Shown: positions 24,761 to 37,580, counted from the first letter of the stretch. The stretch is 64,000 bases of DNA from Patagioenas fasciata (GCF_037038585.1 NC_092521.1:53266398-53330397), one strand, 5' to 3'. Notes: a model not told the origin generated them from the letters alone. Numbers and translations are program-made.

Positions 24761-26952
24761 AAGATTTCTAGTTACTTCAGGATTAACACCACCACACCCA
24801 CCAAAGAATTAGCAAAACCGCAAACAAAAAGCAAACCAAACACAAAAGCACAACAACCATCAAAATCCATTCAGACCCATGAAGTCAAATTACCCAGGAA
24901 TTACCTAGTACTCTGACCAAAGCCAATCTGGAAAAAAGATTTTTAAGAACTCAACACCTCTCCATACAGGAGGGATAATACAGTCCAGTTCAAGTTATGT
25001 AGGAGACAATTTATCTTGCTACCTTGGGATACTATGCTATGAAAAACTACTTATGCGAGATTAACATTACTAGTTATACACATGCTTAAATTTCTGGATT
25101 CATTTGAGCTCTTTTTACTGTTGTTTTTTGCTTATATTTTTACAAAGTAGAATATCTTACAATGGTATTTTCTGTCATCTGGTTCAAGCAGGGTACAGAA
25201 AGCACTGACTTCACAAAACCAGCTTATGCATCCAGAAACGCTGATGCATTTAAAAGATTGCAAGACCGAAGGCTTGATAAGCAAGCATATTGCAGTGAAT
25301 AGCTTATCTTACCACTTCAACAATTTTTTTACTTTTTAATAAATAAGCCATATTTATTAATCCCACGTCTCCTAACATACCATGTGGAACTAGGTAACTA
25401 GATCAACATCTTTCATAAGCTATGTTAATAAACCCCAGCATCTCTGTTCATAGTTTGGGAGAAATTCAATCAGCAAAGGGACTAAAACTTCCAAAGAACA
25501 CTGAGAAATTTATGTCCAAGACAATTTGTCTTCCTTCTCTACAACCCTAAAGACTACCTTTCATTCATGGTGTCCTAGAGAAGGAGAGAGACCTGACCCA
25601 ATCCATTTGCATATTTGTGTTGTGTGTGTCTGGGCTGGACTGCCTACCTTTGGAGACCAGAAAGGTGTATTTATTCCTTGATGTATGTTAGGCTTCTCAA
25701 ATAGGGATCTTTGTCCTTCAGAAGACCTAGACATTCCCAATTAGACCTTGGCTTTTTCAAATAGAATAACATGAACAGTGCTCATGGCTGCAGAATACTC
25801 TGAGGCACATCTTCCTTGCTCAGGTTCGTGAAGTACATTTCCCACACTGACCATTTATGATCTGCACTTGTGAGGAGTTGCACTTTGGCAAGTGACCCCT
25901 CTGACCCTGACCCCGCTCCTGCTTTGTTCCCAAGACAAATTTGGCTTCACAGCAAATACAAATGCATGTATAAGGCACCCATGGTGAAGCACCTGAAGAG
26001 TTTTGTAGATCCTTTGGACAAGACAACTATTTGTGGTCATTTTTCACATGCAGATGTTTGGATATTCTGTCCCAGAAGTTTCCTTCAGTTCTGTGCTCCA
26101 GGTTCCCAGGCTGAACAATAAAGGGTTTGTTTGTTTTTTAAACTGAAGTTTTCTTTTTAGATTATCCAGTAGATGACTATCTAGTAAGACATATGATCTC
26201 TCACATTCAAGAAAGATGAAATCAAGGCAGAATCTAGAGCCCACAAGCTACTCAGACACTTTCAGTACACCTGCCTAAACCTAGAGACTTCCTGTGAGTA
26301 CTCAATCTCAGATGTTTAAGTTAACTCCTGTTTTAGTACTTCTAACCTTCAAGAACTTGACTAGGAAGTTGAAACCAGATTTAGCTTTTCCCATACATAA
26401 ATTATTTTGAGATCTGAGGTAATGGCGATATGAAACCTTCACTTGAAGGACCCTATATTATTAATCAGAATGTGTCTTCAGCACTATTTGACTCCTGATC
26501 TTCAGCCTTCCAGAATATATTTCTATGAGTGCAACAGATGGTTTTCACAGGCAGAAGTAGCTCATTGTACCCCAAAGGAATAACAGTGCTAAGGCCAGAT
26601 TCTGGAACTAATAGGGAAAGGCAAGTGGTCCTCACCCGCGCTTTGGAAGCAACCATATCAGCTGTCTCAAGCTGTCCCACACAGCACCCAACTGCAGTAG
26701 CACTCACTTGGTTGGTCCCAAACGGTTGGTTAGGTACTTGCTTTTCCTCTACCTGGAAGAAAACGTTGGCAAGCTGGACAGCTTCTCTGCACCTGGAGAC
26801 CAAACCACTGTGCTATCTTAGTCCCACTTACACTGAGTGTGACTGAAATTCAGTTTTTACAGCTTTTATTCAAGTTTTAGGAAACTTGCAAGAGGAAGAC
26901 ATTCAGCCTTCAAGCACTGTTTTAAGACATTCATTCATATCCGTACATTGAC

Positions 26953-27090
26953 ACATTCTTGGAAACATTCAAGGCCAGGCTGGTCGGGGCTCTGAGCAAC
27001 CTGATCTAGTTGAAGATGTCTCTGCTCATTGCAGGGGGTTGGACTAGACGACTTCTGAAGGTCCCTTCCCACTCAAACTATGCTGTGATC
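26953..27090 (+). mobile_element. Short CR1 LINE 3' fragment
   Basis: A 5'-truncated insertion of about 138 bp: GGAAACATTCAAGGCCAGGC is the end of the pol frame, then CTGAGCAACCTGATCTAGTT and GCTCATTGCAGGGGGTTGG, ending in CCTTCCCACTCAAACTATGC and a degenerate octamer. It is very similar to the fragment at 51395-51668 and evidently belongs to the same subfamily. Confidence 0.9.
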
Positions 27091-28355
27091 AAGATCAATA
27101 AGTCAGGTCATGCTTTTAGCATTTTGCACATTTTTTGCTGGCTAGAGAATGCAATGACCTCCCATCCTGGCATTGTGATGCTTGGTTACAAGAGAGCTGA
27201 TACAGACTTATCTCCTGCTTTTCGAAGCTGATCTGGAAAAGAAGTAAAGCCTATGTTTTCCTTAATGCTGTAGCTTGGACTGCTTCATCTTTGAAATTAA
27301 AAGGTGGGGGAGGAAGCAGAGAGAGAACGTCAGACAGACTACTAACTGTGAATATGATCTTACCAATTTACTTTTTATATTAATGTGAACATTTCCCTCT
27401 GTTTAAGTGCCGTACAGCTTTACTTCATTATTCATAGCTAACAGTGATGTGCCTAGAAGATAATGATTCCTCACTGTAAATTAGATGCTATTATATGAGC
27501 TGTTTCAGATTGGCATCTTGACATTAAGAAATAGTTGTATTTTTAGAAGTAGCCAGGAAATTTGCTCTTTCACTTCGGAAACTGTAAGCAAATTTTTTTC
27601 TTTCGAAATGTATGGTTTCTTGAATGGCTAAACAAGCCAGTTTCCCCATGGATATGCATCATTTATCAAACATCCTAGAGAATCCAATTCCTGCAATCCA
27701 TGTCACACAATAGTTGAATTGAGGCCAGTAAGGTCATTTTCAGGGCTACAGGATCAGCCTTTACATTTGATAGCAAACAAACAAGAAAGCAAACAACTAT
27801 TTTGCAGGCTATACTGAATCCACTGTCCTGAAATATCCTGGGCTTCCAATGGTGACCTTTAGACAAGCCCCCACTGCTAAACTGTCCTGACAATTTAGCA
27901 ATAACCTCCAATCTCAGCATTTCAGAATTACAAGCAGAGACTGAGAAGATAAACTGTCTCTCTGCATTATAAGAGGATGGAATATTTATCTCTGAGAAGC
28001 AGCTCATCCTAAGAAAAAGGTACATCTAGGAGCAGCTAGGAGAGGGGTAGAGAGATGAGATGAGAAAAGGAAAGGAAAGGAGTTGACATTCAAAGGTGAT
28101 GGAGAACAAAAGAAAGAGAACATGACCTGCAGTCAGATACAAGAGTTGCAGTGCTGACCTATCCAGTTATTCTTGGGTACAGTGTGTGCACTGCGGTGAA
28201 AGCAGAGGGGTATATAGTTATGTATGTTCCTGTGCATAAACAGTCTGACACCACACCAGCAGCTACTGGCAGGAGCAGTGGTAACTAGATTTTTGTGTGT
28301 GTGTGTGTGTGTGTCTGTGTGTGTGTAGTCTGCTGTATTCCCTTGCATCTGTTTA
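27091..28355. other. Unique DNA with purine tract and TG repeat
   Basis: No gene is recognised. A purine-rich stretch of about 80 bp (28035-28115; GGAAAGGAAAGG units) and a TG microsatellite (28291-28326) are present. Confidence 0.6.
28291..28326. repeat. TG dinucleotide microsatellite
   Basis: About 17 TG units with one C interruption near 28315. Probably length-polymorphic. The open minus-strand frame across it (an alternating HT peptide) is an artefact of the repeat. Confidence 0.9.
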
Positions 28356-28797
28356 TCATAGCATCATAGAATGCTAGGGATTGGAAGGGACCTCGAAAGA
28401 TCATCTACTCCAATCCCCCTGCCGGAGCAGGAACACCTAGATGAGGTTACACAGGGATGTGTCCAGGCGGGTTTTGAATGTCTCCAGAGTAGGAGTCTCC
28501 ACAACCTCCCTGGGCAGCCTGTTCCAGTGCTCTGTTACCCTCACTGAGAAGTTCCTTCTCAAGTTTAAGTGGAACCTCTTATGTTCCAGTTTAAACCCAT
28601 TACCCCTTGCCCTACTATTGTTCATCACTGAGAAGAGCCTGACTCCATCCTCTTGACACTCACCCTTTGTATATTTATAAACATTAATAAGGTCACCCCT
28701 CAGTCTCCTCTTTTCCAAACTAAAGAGACCCAGCTCCCTCAGTCTTTCCTCATAAGGGAGGTGCTCCACTCCCTTAATCATCTTGGTTGCCCTAACC
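28356..28797 (-). mobile_element. CR1 LINE with intact 3' end and open RT C-terminal frame
   Basis: It begins with degenerate octamers TCATAGCATCATAGAATGCT, then GGATTGGAAGGGACCTCGAA and CATCTACTCCAATCCCCCTG, the diagnostic CR1 3' terminus in reverse. The minus-strand frame 28781 to 28437 stays open for 114 codons and reads as the C-terminal part of CR1 ORF2 ([48 protein letters not shown]), stopping at the normal family position just before the 3' UTR. The frame is a fragment: the endonuclease and reverse-transcriptase catalytic domains are absent, so the copy cannot be active. Confidence 0.95.
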
Positions 28798-29159
28798 TTG
28801 GTTGTTGTAATACTTTCATAAATTACATTAATACAACAGGAGGGGTAGAATTGGACATTTTATTTTCCATTGTATCTTCAGTTACTTCTAAAAATGTTAA
28901 CAGGGAGCTTCATAGTTTACATAACTATCCAGGCAACAAATACTTTACCTGATTAACATGTTCAGATGAACTGGTACTGGTTTTGAACAAAGACCAGTAG
29001 GGTAAACCTGCTCAGATTTATAAAGCTTCCTTCAGAGTACCTAAAGTAAATAAATTCTCCAAATAGGCAACAAAAACATAAGAGCTTCTGAAGAGTATTT
29101 CAGCATCCTTCAGCAAGTCGCTGACCGTAGCGCAGATCTTTTGTAAGGCCTCAAAGATC
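28798..29159. other. Short spacer between CR1 copies, nothing recognised
   Basis: AT-rich sequence between two oppositely oriented CR1 fragments. No motif or repeat is supported. Confidence 0.5.
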
Positions 29160-29740
29160 TTGAAGGACAGCAAGCTGAACAAGAGCCAGCAGCATGCCCT
29201 GGCAGCACAATAGGTTATATAGCCATCCTGGGCTGTATTATCAGAAGCACACAAGAGAAGAGGTTCTCCCTTTTTGCTAAGCACCTGTTAGACTGTGTTT
29301 CGAACACTGTGCACAGTTCTGGGTCCCCCAATACAGGAAAGACATTGGTAAACTCAAGAGACTTCAGCAGAGGGCCACCAGGATAGTCAGGGCTAGAGCA
29401 CTTGCCCTGTGAAGAGAGGTTGAGGGACTAAGGCTGGTTCAAACTGGACACACGACAGCTCTGGGGTACCTAACATCAGTTCCTCAGTACCTGTGAGGTT
29501 ACCCAGTAAATACAGCCATGCTCATCACAATAGCGCACAGTGGGAAGACACCAGGCATAAAGACAAGGATGCAAGGAGAAACTTTTTCACCCTGAGGACA
29601 GCTGTGCACTGAATCAGGTTGACCAGGGAGGCTGTGCAGGCTGTAACTGGAGGATTTCAAGACCAGAAAACCAAGAACATCCTGATCTGATCACATAGCT
29701 GATGCTGCTTGGAGCTGCATGTGTCTCCAGCAGAGGTCAG
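29160..29740 (+). mobile_element. Old, rearranged CR1 LINE fragment
   Basis: Recognisable blocks in CR1 order: GACAGCAAGCTGAACAAGAG, CCATCCTGGGCTGTATTATC, CACTGTGCACAGTTCTGGGT, AGGAAAGACATTGGTAAACT, CTTCAGCAGAGGGCCACCAG, then GGAGAAACTTTTTCACCCTG, CAGGGAGGCTGTGCAGGC and CATAGCTGATGCTGCTTGGA. The pol frame is broken by many substitutions and indels. Between about 29450 and 29570 similarity is weak, suggesting an indel or insertion. It belongs to an older subfamily than the copies at 26953 and 51395. Confidence 0.82.
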
Positions 29741-31485
29741 AGATTAAGTAAACTTTAGGTCTACCTGAAAAGCAAACTAGACCACTATTGAACAACAAGA
29801 ATACCGAAGCCTGGAGCACAACCTTGCCTCAGCACCTGAAGGGAAGGCTCTGTTGGGCTTGACAGGTCACCATTGCCAGATGACACTATGCATGGGCAGT
29901 CTGAAGAGCTTGCTTGGTCACAGGAGCCAGCGTTTCACCTAAGATGGACTTAAGCCCCTTTGTAGACAATCCATAGCTTTCACTGAATTGGGGTGGGGGA
30001 GCTGTCATACTTCAGTGCTTATGGCACAGCAGAGCTTTCAGAAGAAAGAAAAACCTCAGACTTATATTTAGCAAGTGAGCAATGAAGCAAAATGGCATAG
30101 CAAATGCTGACGGTAGTGGTGAGGCTGTGGGGGTGGGAAGGGGGCGTGAATACTGGCAAGAGCTTCAGAGCGAGTTTTGGTATTTCAGTTTAAGAGGTAA
30201 AGACTAGATGCTCTGCAGCATGTACTGAAATGCCATTACTGCAGAAATTTAAACATCATCTGAGCTTTCTCCCATCTCCCACCCCTCTGTCTTGTTTGAA
30301 AAATATTTACAAGGGGGTGAAAGGCAACCTTCAGACACGTGACCATAGCTGTGTGCTGATGCTTTCTATAAATATGGGTTTGCTGCAGCACGAAACCATG
30401 TTCTGCAGCAGTGTGGCATTATGGTTTCTGCTCAGCAAAAGCTGTTTCCATTCTTGTTTCAGACCCCTGCTAGTGTTGGCATCTGGCTCTCAGCTACGTG
30501 ACTTTTTTGCCCTCCAGCTCTAGAACAGAGGAAAGCAAATACTGTCAGGTCCAGCTTTGGCTGGAAAGAACAAAGTCTGGCTCTGTAGCTCAGACCTACC
30601 TAATCGGCAACAATACAGAAGTGATTTAAGAAGCCTGATGATTCCAGGCTATATTTGAGGTGCTGAAAATCATTTTGTGGTTAGTTATCATTCATTCTGT
30701 GTTTCTGGCTGGATCCGCTCAGTTCTGTGGTGCATAATTTAGACAGTGCAGATAATTTACATTTTATTTCCATCCCCCACCGCTTTTCCCAAATTTCACT
30801 TTACACTTGTTTCAATAGTCCTGCTACCTACACATGTGTGGTATATCCATTTAAAACCAAATTGCCCTTGGATACTAGCACGAATAAATTAATAAGTTTA
30901 TATGCACAGCTCTTCAGTGGTGGCAGGAGGCTTAAAAAAAAAAAAGTGCTGTTTATTTTTCTCTCACAAAATCATGTCCCTTTTTCACCTTCTCCATCTA
31001 ATGGAATGGTAAATCCAGTTCACCTTACAGAGAGAGAAACCTAGTTATCCTAAATGCAGGAAAAAGATTGCACACTTTATTCTTCCTGTTCTTTCCTTTG
31101 CCATTACTAACTATGCTATTTTTCCTTTGCATTTTTCTGTTTTAAAGTGAAAAGATAACTCATTTCTGTGCTTAGTTTAATTTTCTCTGTAAAAGAAAAA
31201 CACACCACAAAACTTTTTCATGCAATTTGTTACTGATCTTGTCAACCCACAAAGTTTTAATTGCACAAGATCTAAGCTGATCACCATGCAGTTTTCGATC
31301 AGACTGCTTTGTATTGTGTGGCTCTGGAGGTGTCCACCCACAAAATAACCTCACACCAGATCTAGCAGCAAAAATTACTTCCAGATTTTATTTACCTAAA
31401 GGCCTGCTTGCTTTGGCATCTATATCGACATGCACTGGTGGCTTGGCTAATAGCCAAGGAGTTCCAAGGAGTTTTGTTGTCTGAT

Positions 31486-31561
31486 TTTTGTTGTTGTTGT
31501 TGCTTGTTTGGGGGTGGTTTTTTTGTGTGTTTTGTTATTGTTGTTTTGTTTGTTTTGTTTT
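31486..31561. repeat. GTT / TTTG low-complexity tract
   Basis: Five GTT units are followed by a G/T-only stretch and TTTG units, about 76 bp of almost pure G/T. Confidence 0.8.
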
Positions 31562-33547
31562 AATCATCTTCCCAAATGCATCTGGTTTGGATGCTCCTGG
31601 AAAAAGGAGTACAGTACATCTGTTCTTCTGTGCCCTCTGAGGGCAGATATTCACATCACATTGAAAGGGCTTGCAGCTAAACAGTTCATTCCAAGAAAAG
31701 ACTGCTGAAATATGACCACAGAACCTGTGAACACATAAATATTCCTGTATATTCCCTCCTCCACTAACCATGCAGGGGACAGTTTCAGACACCTGTGATG
31801 CAGCAGAAAAAAGAACCTTTCCCTTCTCCTGAGCTTGTGCTGTGAGACAGGAGCTTGCAGCCTCCGTAACCTCACAGATGGATCTACCCTTGCTTCAGGC
31901 ATCCACATGGGGGGAAAAAAACTCACCCAGTCTTTGTCACTGGGTGGACACATTCCAGAGGTTTTATGTGGCACCTTCCTCTGCCAAGACAATCAGCTGT
32001 CTGAAGGCTAGATTTGGCACTTAAGCCTCAAATTGGAGGGGATGTTTTATTGCTGGTCGTGGTTGGGGTGTTTTTGGCAGACTCCAACATAATTCTCCTT
32101 CTCATACAATCTGCATGTGCCATTTCACCAAATCTCCTGCCATTTTGAGAGCCCTGAGCACTGGGAACAGTCATATTTGCTCTCTGCCTGCAGCAAATTC
32201 ATTTTCCAGAGACTGAAATATACTTGGCTAATGAAAGTACCACTGGGCACAGATTAGGGAAACTGGATAGCTTAAAGCTCAGAAGCACCAGGTGAGCCGA
32301 TTTATAGGTGTTGGTAATTTAAGACCTGAAAAGCCTTTATAAGCTGCAGGTTTGCATTTCACTATAGCTTTCCTAAAGATCACAAGCAGAACAGCAGAAG
32401 GAAAGCACAGTGTTACTCTTATGAATCATTCCCCCATTCTGCTGCATCGCTACTTGTGTTTAACGTATGACATTAAGGCCTTTTGAGAGTGTCTAGAATC
32501 ACAGAGCAAATGACAATGTCTTATCAAACAGTCTCCCAGGTATAAAAATAACATGTTTCATACAAGTTTTCCCATAGAATACATTTACATAATTCTAGAA
32601 AAAGCCCACGACAATTTACCTGCCTCACACTGTTCTTCAAAACAGTAAAAATCTATTCAAGACTCTTGGGAAAATGAGTATGTGAAAGATTAACATGTTG
32701 TGAAGCAACTGTTCTCCTGGAGCTACTAGGGACCTAAAGATATTTTTATCTTTTTAGAGTTGTGGGGTTTATTTCCTTACTGCTTTGGATAAGCACCATT
32801 ATCAGGTCCAGACGTTGCATTCACCAAAGATGCAGGTAGCAGTGATGCCAAGGCTCCATTTTCTTTTCAGGCTGTACCTGTCAATACATCTCCAGAGAAA
32901 GGCAGAATTTGGGAAGGCTTGTGTGGCTATCAAGTGACACTCACTCTTCATTTCAGCAAGGGCTGAGTAGAAACAACAAAACACTTTTGTATCAATGGTA
33001 ATGGAAAGCTCTTTAAAACAGAATCTGGTTATCTTGCACCAGTTCTAAGGAGTTCTACAGGGATACTTAAAATTTACCCATCTTTGACACTGGGACATCT
33101 TATTGCCTCAGTGTTCAGGCTTACATCTACCTTAGTTTTTCCAGTTCAGCTCCTCTAGGCCATACTGCTGCTGGAGCACTGGCCAGTCTTTCCACAGCAA
33201 GCCAAAGTCCAGTACAAGTTAACATCGGGCATTATTGTAGCCTCAGCCATCTTCTGCCAGAGCTCTTGTGACATTATCCTTGGGAAGATGTCCATGAGAG
33301 ACCTGCCTGGCAAGGACAACTAAATATGTTGGGTGGGGAAGAGGGACACTGCCATGCTAGACAGACCCCCTCCTCTGGGACACCTCTGCTCTGCCATTCA
33401 AAGCCCCTTAGCCCAGGGTTGGCAAATCTAAGCTCCCATCATCCAAGGACTGGCCAGCTCTTCACAGTACAACTGCAACATGCTTTTGCTCAACACTTTT
33501 TCAGTTTTAAGCCTCCATTTATCAAGCTCAGTGGTCTCTACAAACAT

Positions 33548-33566
33548 AAAAAAAAAAAAAAAAAAA
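33548..33566. repeat. Poly(A) tract, 19 bases
   Basis: An uninterrupted A run followed by TCACAGAGG. No flanking element is recognised. Confidence 0.8.
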
Positions 33567-33978
33567 TCACAGAGGTTGCATCACTTTTGTCAACTTGTCC
33601 CCAAGTCCATGTACTTACATCCCAACCTCAAAGAAAAACACCATTTGTCTCCCCATCAATAGCAACAAGCACCATGGTTGCCCACAAAATAAAATTTCCC
33701 TTAAGCTCTTACTGAAGGGGAGGGAAGAATCACAAAAAAACCCCATCAAGCCACCTGGCAGATGTTAGTAATGTGCTCTGCTGCACCAGTAAGTCACGGT
33801 CATGCTTTGCTGTCAGTCACATAACAGATTGGGGCAGCTTCAGTGAATTAGCACCCACCTCTACCCCTGCATGTTCCTCAGTGGCATGGAAAATAGGGGG
33901 AAATTTCAGTCACTACCACCCTCCTGCAGTGTAATTTCAGTTGTTAGGTAAGTGATACCCAGGAGACAGTTGCACTTT

Positions 33979-34001
33979 CTTGTTTGTTTGTTTGTTTGTT
34001 T
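33979..34001. repeat. TTTG microsatellite
   Basis: Five near-perfect TTTG units. Confidence 0.85.
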
Positions 34002-35032
34002 ACCAAAAATGCAAGAAATAAGAATAGGGTTTCCAACAATTTGGACAGATCTTCCTTCTAATTCACAGCAGCTATAAGTTGCACACTTCCGTGGCTTCCC
34101 CAGAAGACATTTCCAGCCATTTCGCACCTCTCAGGGTTGATCTTTCACTGAAAAATGCACAGAGTATCAAACAGTTCTTGCCTATCTTTAGTATTCATGT
34201 AATACAAAGTTTCACACCTTCCTAAAACAGGAGGGATTTCTATTTAATGATTATAGTTATTGAAGATTCAGTACGAGTTAAGATAGAAGTTCTCTTCACC
34301 TTCCAATTTAGCTATTTGCTCAGTTGCTTTTTATCACCTCAGAAACTGGCCCAGAATCAGGATAAAGTTTCAGTCTTTTTTACTGCTGTAAATGGCAATG
34401 TGATGTTAGTGTCTCATCACAGGATGGTTTCATTTGGTGCATCTTTCTTCTACTCTCAAAGGGCTCCTACTGATAATTGTCCCACTTGCTGGCTATGGAT
34501 CATGTCCTTTCATTATTCCTTTAGCAGTTTTTGAATGGCCACAGCCCAGTTCCCTGAGTGGTCTTGACCTGGTCAGGAGTTTTAATTCTGCATTTTTCCC
34601 CTCCCTGCAGTCACTGGGGCTTTGGCACCACTGCGCAGTCTCTTCAGAGCAACCCCCATCACAACTCCGTGGCTCATTCTGAACTTGGTAAATTAGAAGC
34701 ATTAGGTCAAATATTAGAACAAACAGAGAATTTCAAACCCTGCTGTTGACCTTGGAAATTAGAAACTGCCCTTGTCAGACCATCAGAGAGTTGCTGACGA
34801 TAGCTGTGACAGCCCTGTGTCCGTGCCACTTTACAGCAAAAAACAGGAAGGGGCAACATTCTTATCATACAAGTGCTTATTTATTACACTGCTTCTTTAG
34901 CTGACCAACAATCTCCCAGTCAGATGTGCCTGCTGACATTTGTGGTTTACTGAACACTTACCTGTTAAAGGCAGATGCTAAAAGTAACACATCAGCCAAA
35001 ATTGTTCACCCCAACTACACTGTCTCTTTCAG

Positions 35033-35049
35033 ATATCGAGCTCTGCTGG
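35033..35049 (+). other. Microexon-like segment of 17 nt (speculative)
   Basis: A good acceptor (CACTGTCTCTTTCAG, AG at 35031-35032) and a strong donor (CTGG then GTGAGTA, GT at 35050-35051) bracket 17 nt. No coding context is recognised on either side. Such short bracketed segments occur by chance, so the call is weak. Confidence 0.12.
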
Positions 35050-35553
35050 GTGAGTACTTCAGTTTCGTAATAGTTTGTGAGAATTTCTGACACTCTTCCA
35101 TGGACAAGAATTAAAGCAAGTGAATTGGAGATGTCTTATACAGGTCAGTCAAGCCAGAATGTAAGAAAGGGTAATTAAGATTTGTAATACCTTTTTTTTT
35201 TTTTCCTATAGTGATTCAAGTTAGAAAGGTAAAGAAGAGAAACAAAACCCACTCAATCAGATATTTTTCACTAGAGTAAATCACATTAACTTGCTCCAGG
35301 TAGTTCCATGTGATTTCTATTCCAAAAATGCTGCTTTCTCTCTAGAAGTAGATGCCTCTAAAATTTGATGGCTACCTACATTCAAATGCTTGAGCCATCA
35401 GTAGGTGTGGATACGGCCAAGATATTTTCTAATTGCAAATCCAAGTTGTCTACTGGTACATCTAATCACTTAGCACATACAGTTGATATCACTTGCAAAC
35501 ATGTTTCTTAGGTTTGCTCTATCTTATAATTAGCATCAGCTGATGTAGAATCC

Positions 35554-35598
35554 ACACAACAAACAAACAAACAAAAACAAACAACAACAACAAAAAAC
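35554..35598. repeat. CAAA / CAA microsatellite
   Basis: CAAA units followed by CAA units and an A run. Confidence 0.85.
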
Positions 35599-36964
35599 CC
35601 TTTCCTTAGAAATGTTATGCCTTATTTCAAATTCAGATCCCACAATTTTTGTTCTAGTTTTTGGCTTCTGTAAACAAAATAGAGTAATTAAAACCTAGGC
35701 TAAAAGCAGTTCATATTTACTTCTATACCAAATTCTTACACTTCTTTCTAAAACACTTCTACTAAACAGTCCAGAATATTGTATGATTATGGATTGGATA
35801 TTCTTGTTTTATCAGACAAATACCAAAGAGGTTCAAACATTCAGCAGGTCTGAACCCAGAGCCTAACATTATTCTTCTTCTAGCTTATACCAAAGGAGCC
35901 ATACATTCTCTATGCAAATATTTTTCCTGTAAAACAGTAAGAGGACACAGCCAACTGAGCCAGATAGGGACTCAGCATCGCCAGCTGGGATTGACAACAG
36001 TGTGTTATTTGCTTGAAAGATTAACAAATAAAGTCTCCAGGTCCAATGTGAAGACATTCAGTTGTGTTTGCAGTAACAGGGAATAGTTAATCCTTGGTGA
36101 GAGTCCAGCTGGAAAAACTCGTGAGGCCTGTGAGGAGATGATCTGAGCTCCATTTCTGACTGGATCTTCACATGCATTGTTTCCATTGGCAAGATCTAAA
36201 TATCTGCCTGCTGTTGGATTTGCAATACCATCTCCAGAGCCTTTTCCACTCCCTGGGTACATGGCCACTCATCCCTGTACAGCTCCCTCTTCTCTTCCAC
36301 ACTCCCTGCTCCTTGCCTCATCTAGTCACTGCTTAAAGCTAAGATGGGAAAGTTACATCACTAATCTATTCCCTCTCAAGCTCTTTAATAATTCCTGTGT
36401 GAAACAACTCAGACCTGTTTTCTCCTCTTCCTACTTTCTTGCTCTCTACCAACCTCTGATCCTCTCTCTTTCTGGTCTCTGATATTTTCCACTGCTTGCT
36501 GCATTTCGGCCCTTCTCCTTACTGCTCACACCCCCTCTGCAACCTGTTGGATTTTATCAACTTCATCCCAGCTGAGCATCAGCTAAATATAGTAGGAGGG
36601 GGAATCCAAAGAAACAGTAACAAGCCAGTATCTGTTCTGTAGACACTATCACAACAGCTCCTCAGCCCTGCACCCTAAGGATATACGCAGTCACCTACAA
36701 GGTCGATGAGTATGTAGGGACTGGAAGGGGAGGGACAGTGACTATTGCTGCCTACAGACAGAATATTCTAAGAATTCAGAATGTGTTCATAAATGAACAC
36801 ATATCTGAGGATACATAAACTGATTTTTTATTCAGGTGTTTAATAAATCCAGGCAAAATAAAAATTATTTGCTCTCTTTCAAAGGCTGCCCTCTTCCAGA
36901 TTTCAAATCCTTGCACCAAGCCTGAAGAATGGAATAATCTTAAAGAAACTGAGAGTCCCTTCAT

Positions 36965-37030
36965 TAAAAAACAAACAAAAAACACAAAACCCAAACCCAC
37001 AACACATCAAAAAAACCCGACACAAACAAT
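36965..37030. repeat. A/C-rich low-complexity tract
   Basis: A nearly G- and T-free stretch of AAAC, CCAAACCC and related units, about 65 bp. Confidence 0.75.
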
Positions 37031-37532
37031 ACCACTCATCCTACACATTTTTCCCCTAGCTTAGTCTTCAGCCAACGTAGTTGTCCCATTTCTTGATTTA
37101 ACCAAAGTCATTGTGACAATAGGACTTCTGGGAAGGAAGATCTCAAATAATTAAGAATTAGGGAAATGGTAAGCAACTGAGAACAATATCTTCAAATTGA
37201 AAGTGCAGTGTAGCCCTCACTGCAAGTGCAGTGTCTGAGTATAATTCCACTTAGCATTGCCTTGGTAAACAAAGATTTTACTGTAGCTAAAACCAAGTGA
37301 TATGGTAAAACAAAGAGGAAGGTTAACAAAACATTAATTCTTATTCCGTATTAATTCTCAGTATATATCCTGCTGGGGAGGTCCTTTAAAATAGAAAGTG
37401 AACATTGCTGTTGTTTTCTCCTGCTGCACTTGTGAACCAGAAAGTAGGATTTATTCTCCTACCAGAGACCACAATTACTTACATCAGTCTCAGGTGCATT
37501 AGCAGGGAAAATAAAGGCTTTCATTTTGGGGG

Positions 37533-37580
37533 GAAAAACAAAACAAAACAAAACAAAAACACAAACAAAAAACAAACAAC
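37533..37580. repeat. AAAAC microsatellite
   Basis: Four to five AAAAC units followed by imperfect CAAA units. Confidence 0.85.

Larger units (their letters stand above)
23909..26952. other. Unique DNA with a motif-dense block
   Basis: It contains an 18-base T tract at 24101, an A/C-rich low-complexity patch near 24785-24870, and an AT-rich block at 24320-24760 with SOX-like and TAAT motifs described separately. No gene, RNA gene or transposon is recognised. Confidence 0.6.

Noticed and set aside
28133..28348. Histidine/threonine-repeat minus-strand frame
   Set aside because: It is a translation of the TG microsatellite.
30120..30150. G-rich run (GGGGGTGGGAAGGGGG) as a G-quadruplex
   Set aside because: Only three runs of three or more Gs, so a canonical four-tract quadruplex is not formed.
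31442..31458. Short hairpin CTTGGCTAATAGCCAAG
   Set aside because: A 7-bp stem with a 3-nt loop is common by chance and there is no longer precursor-like fold.
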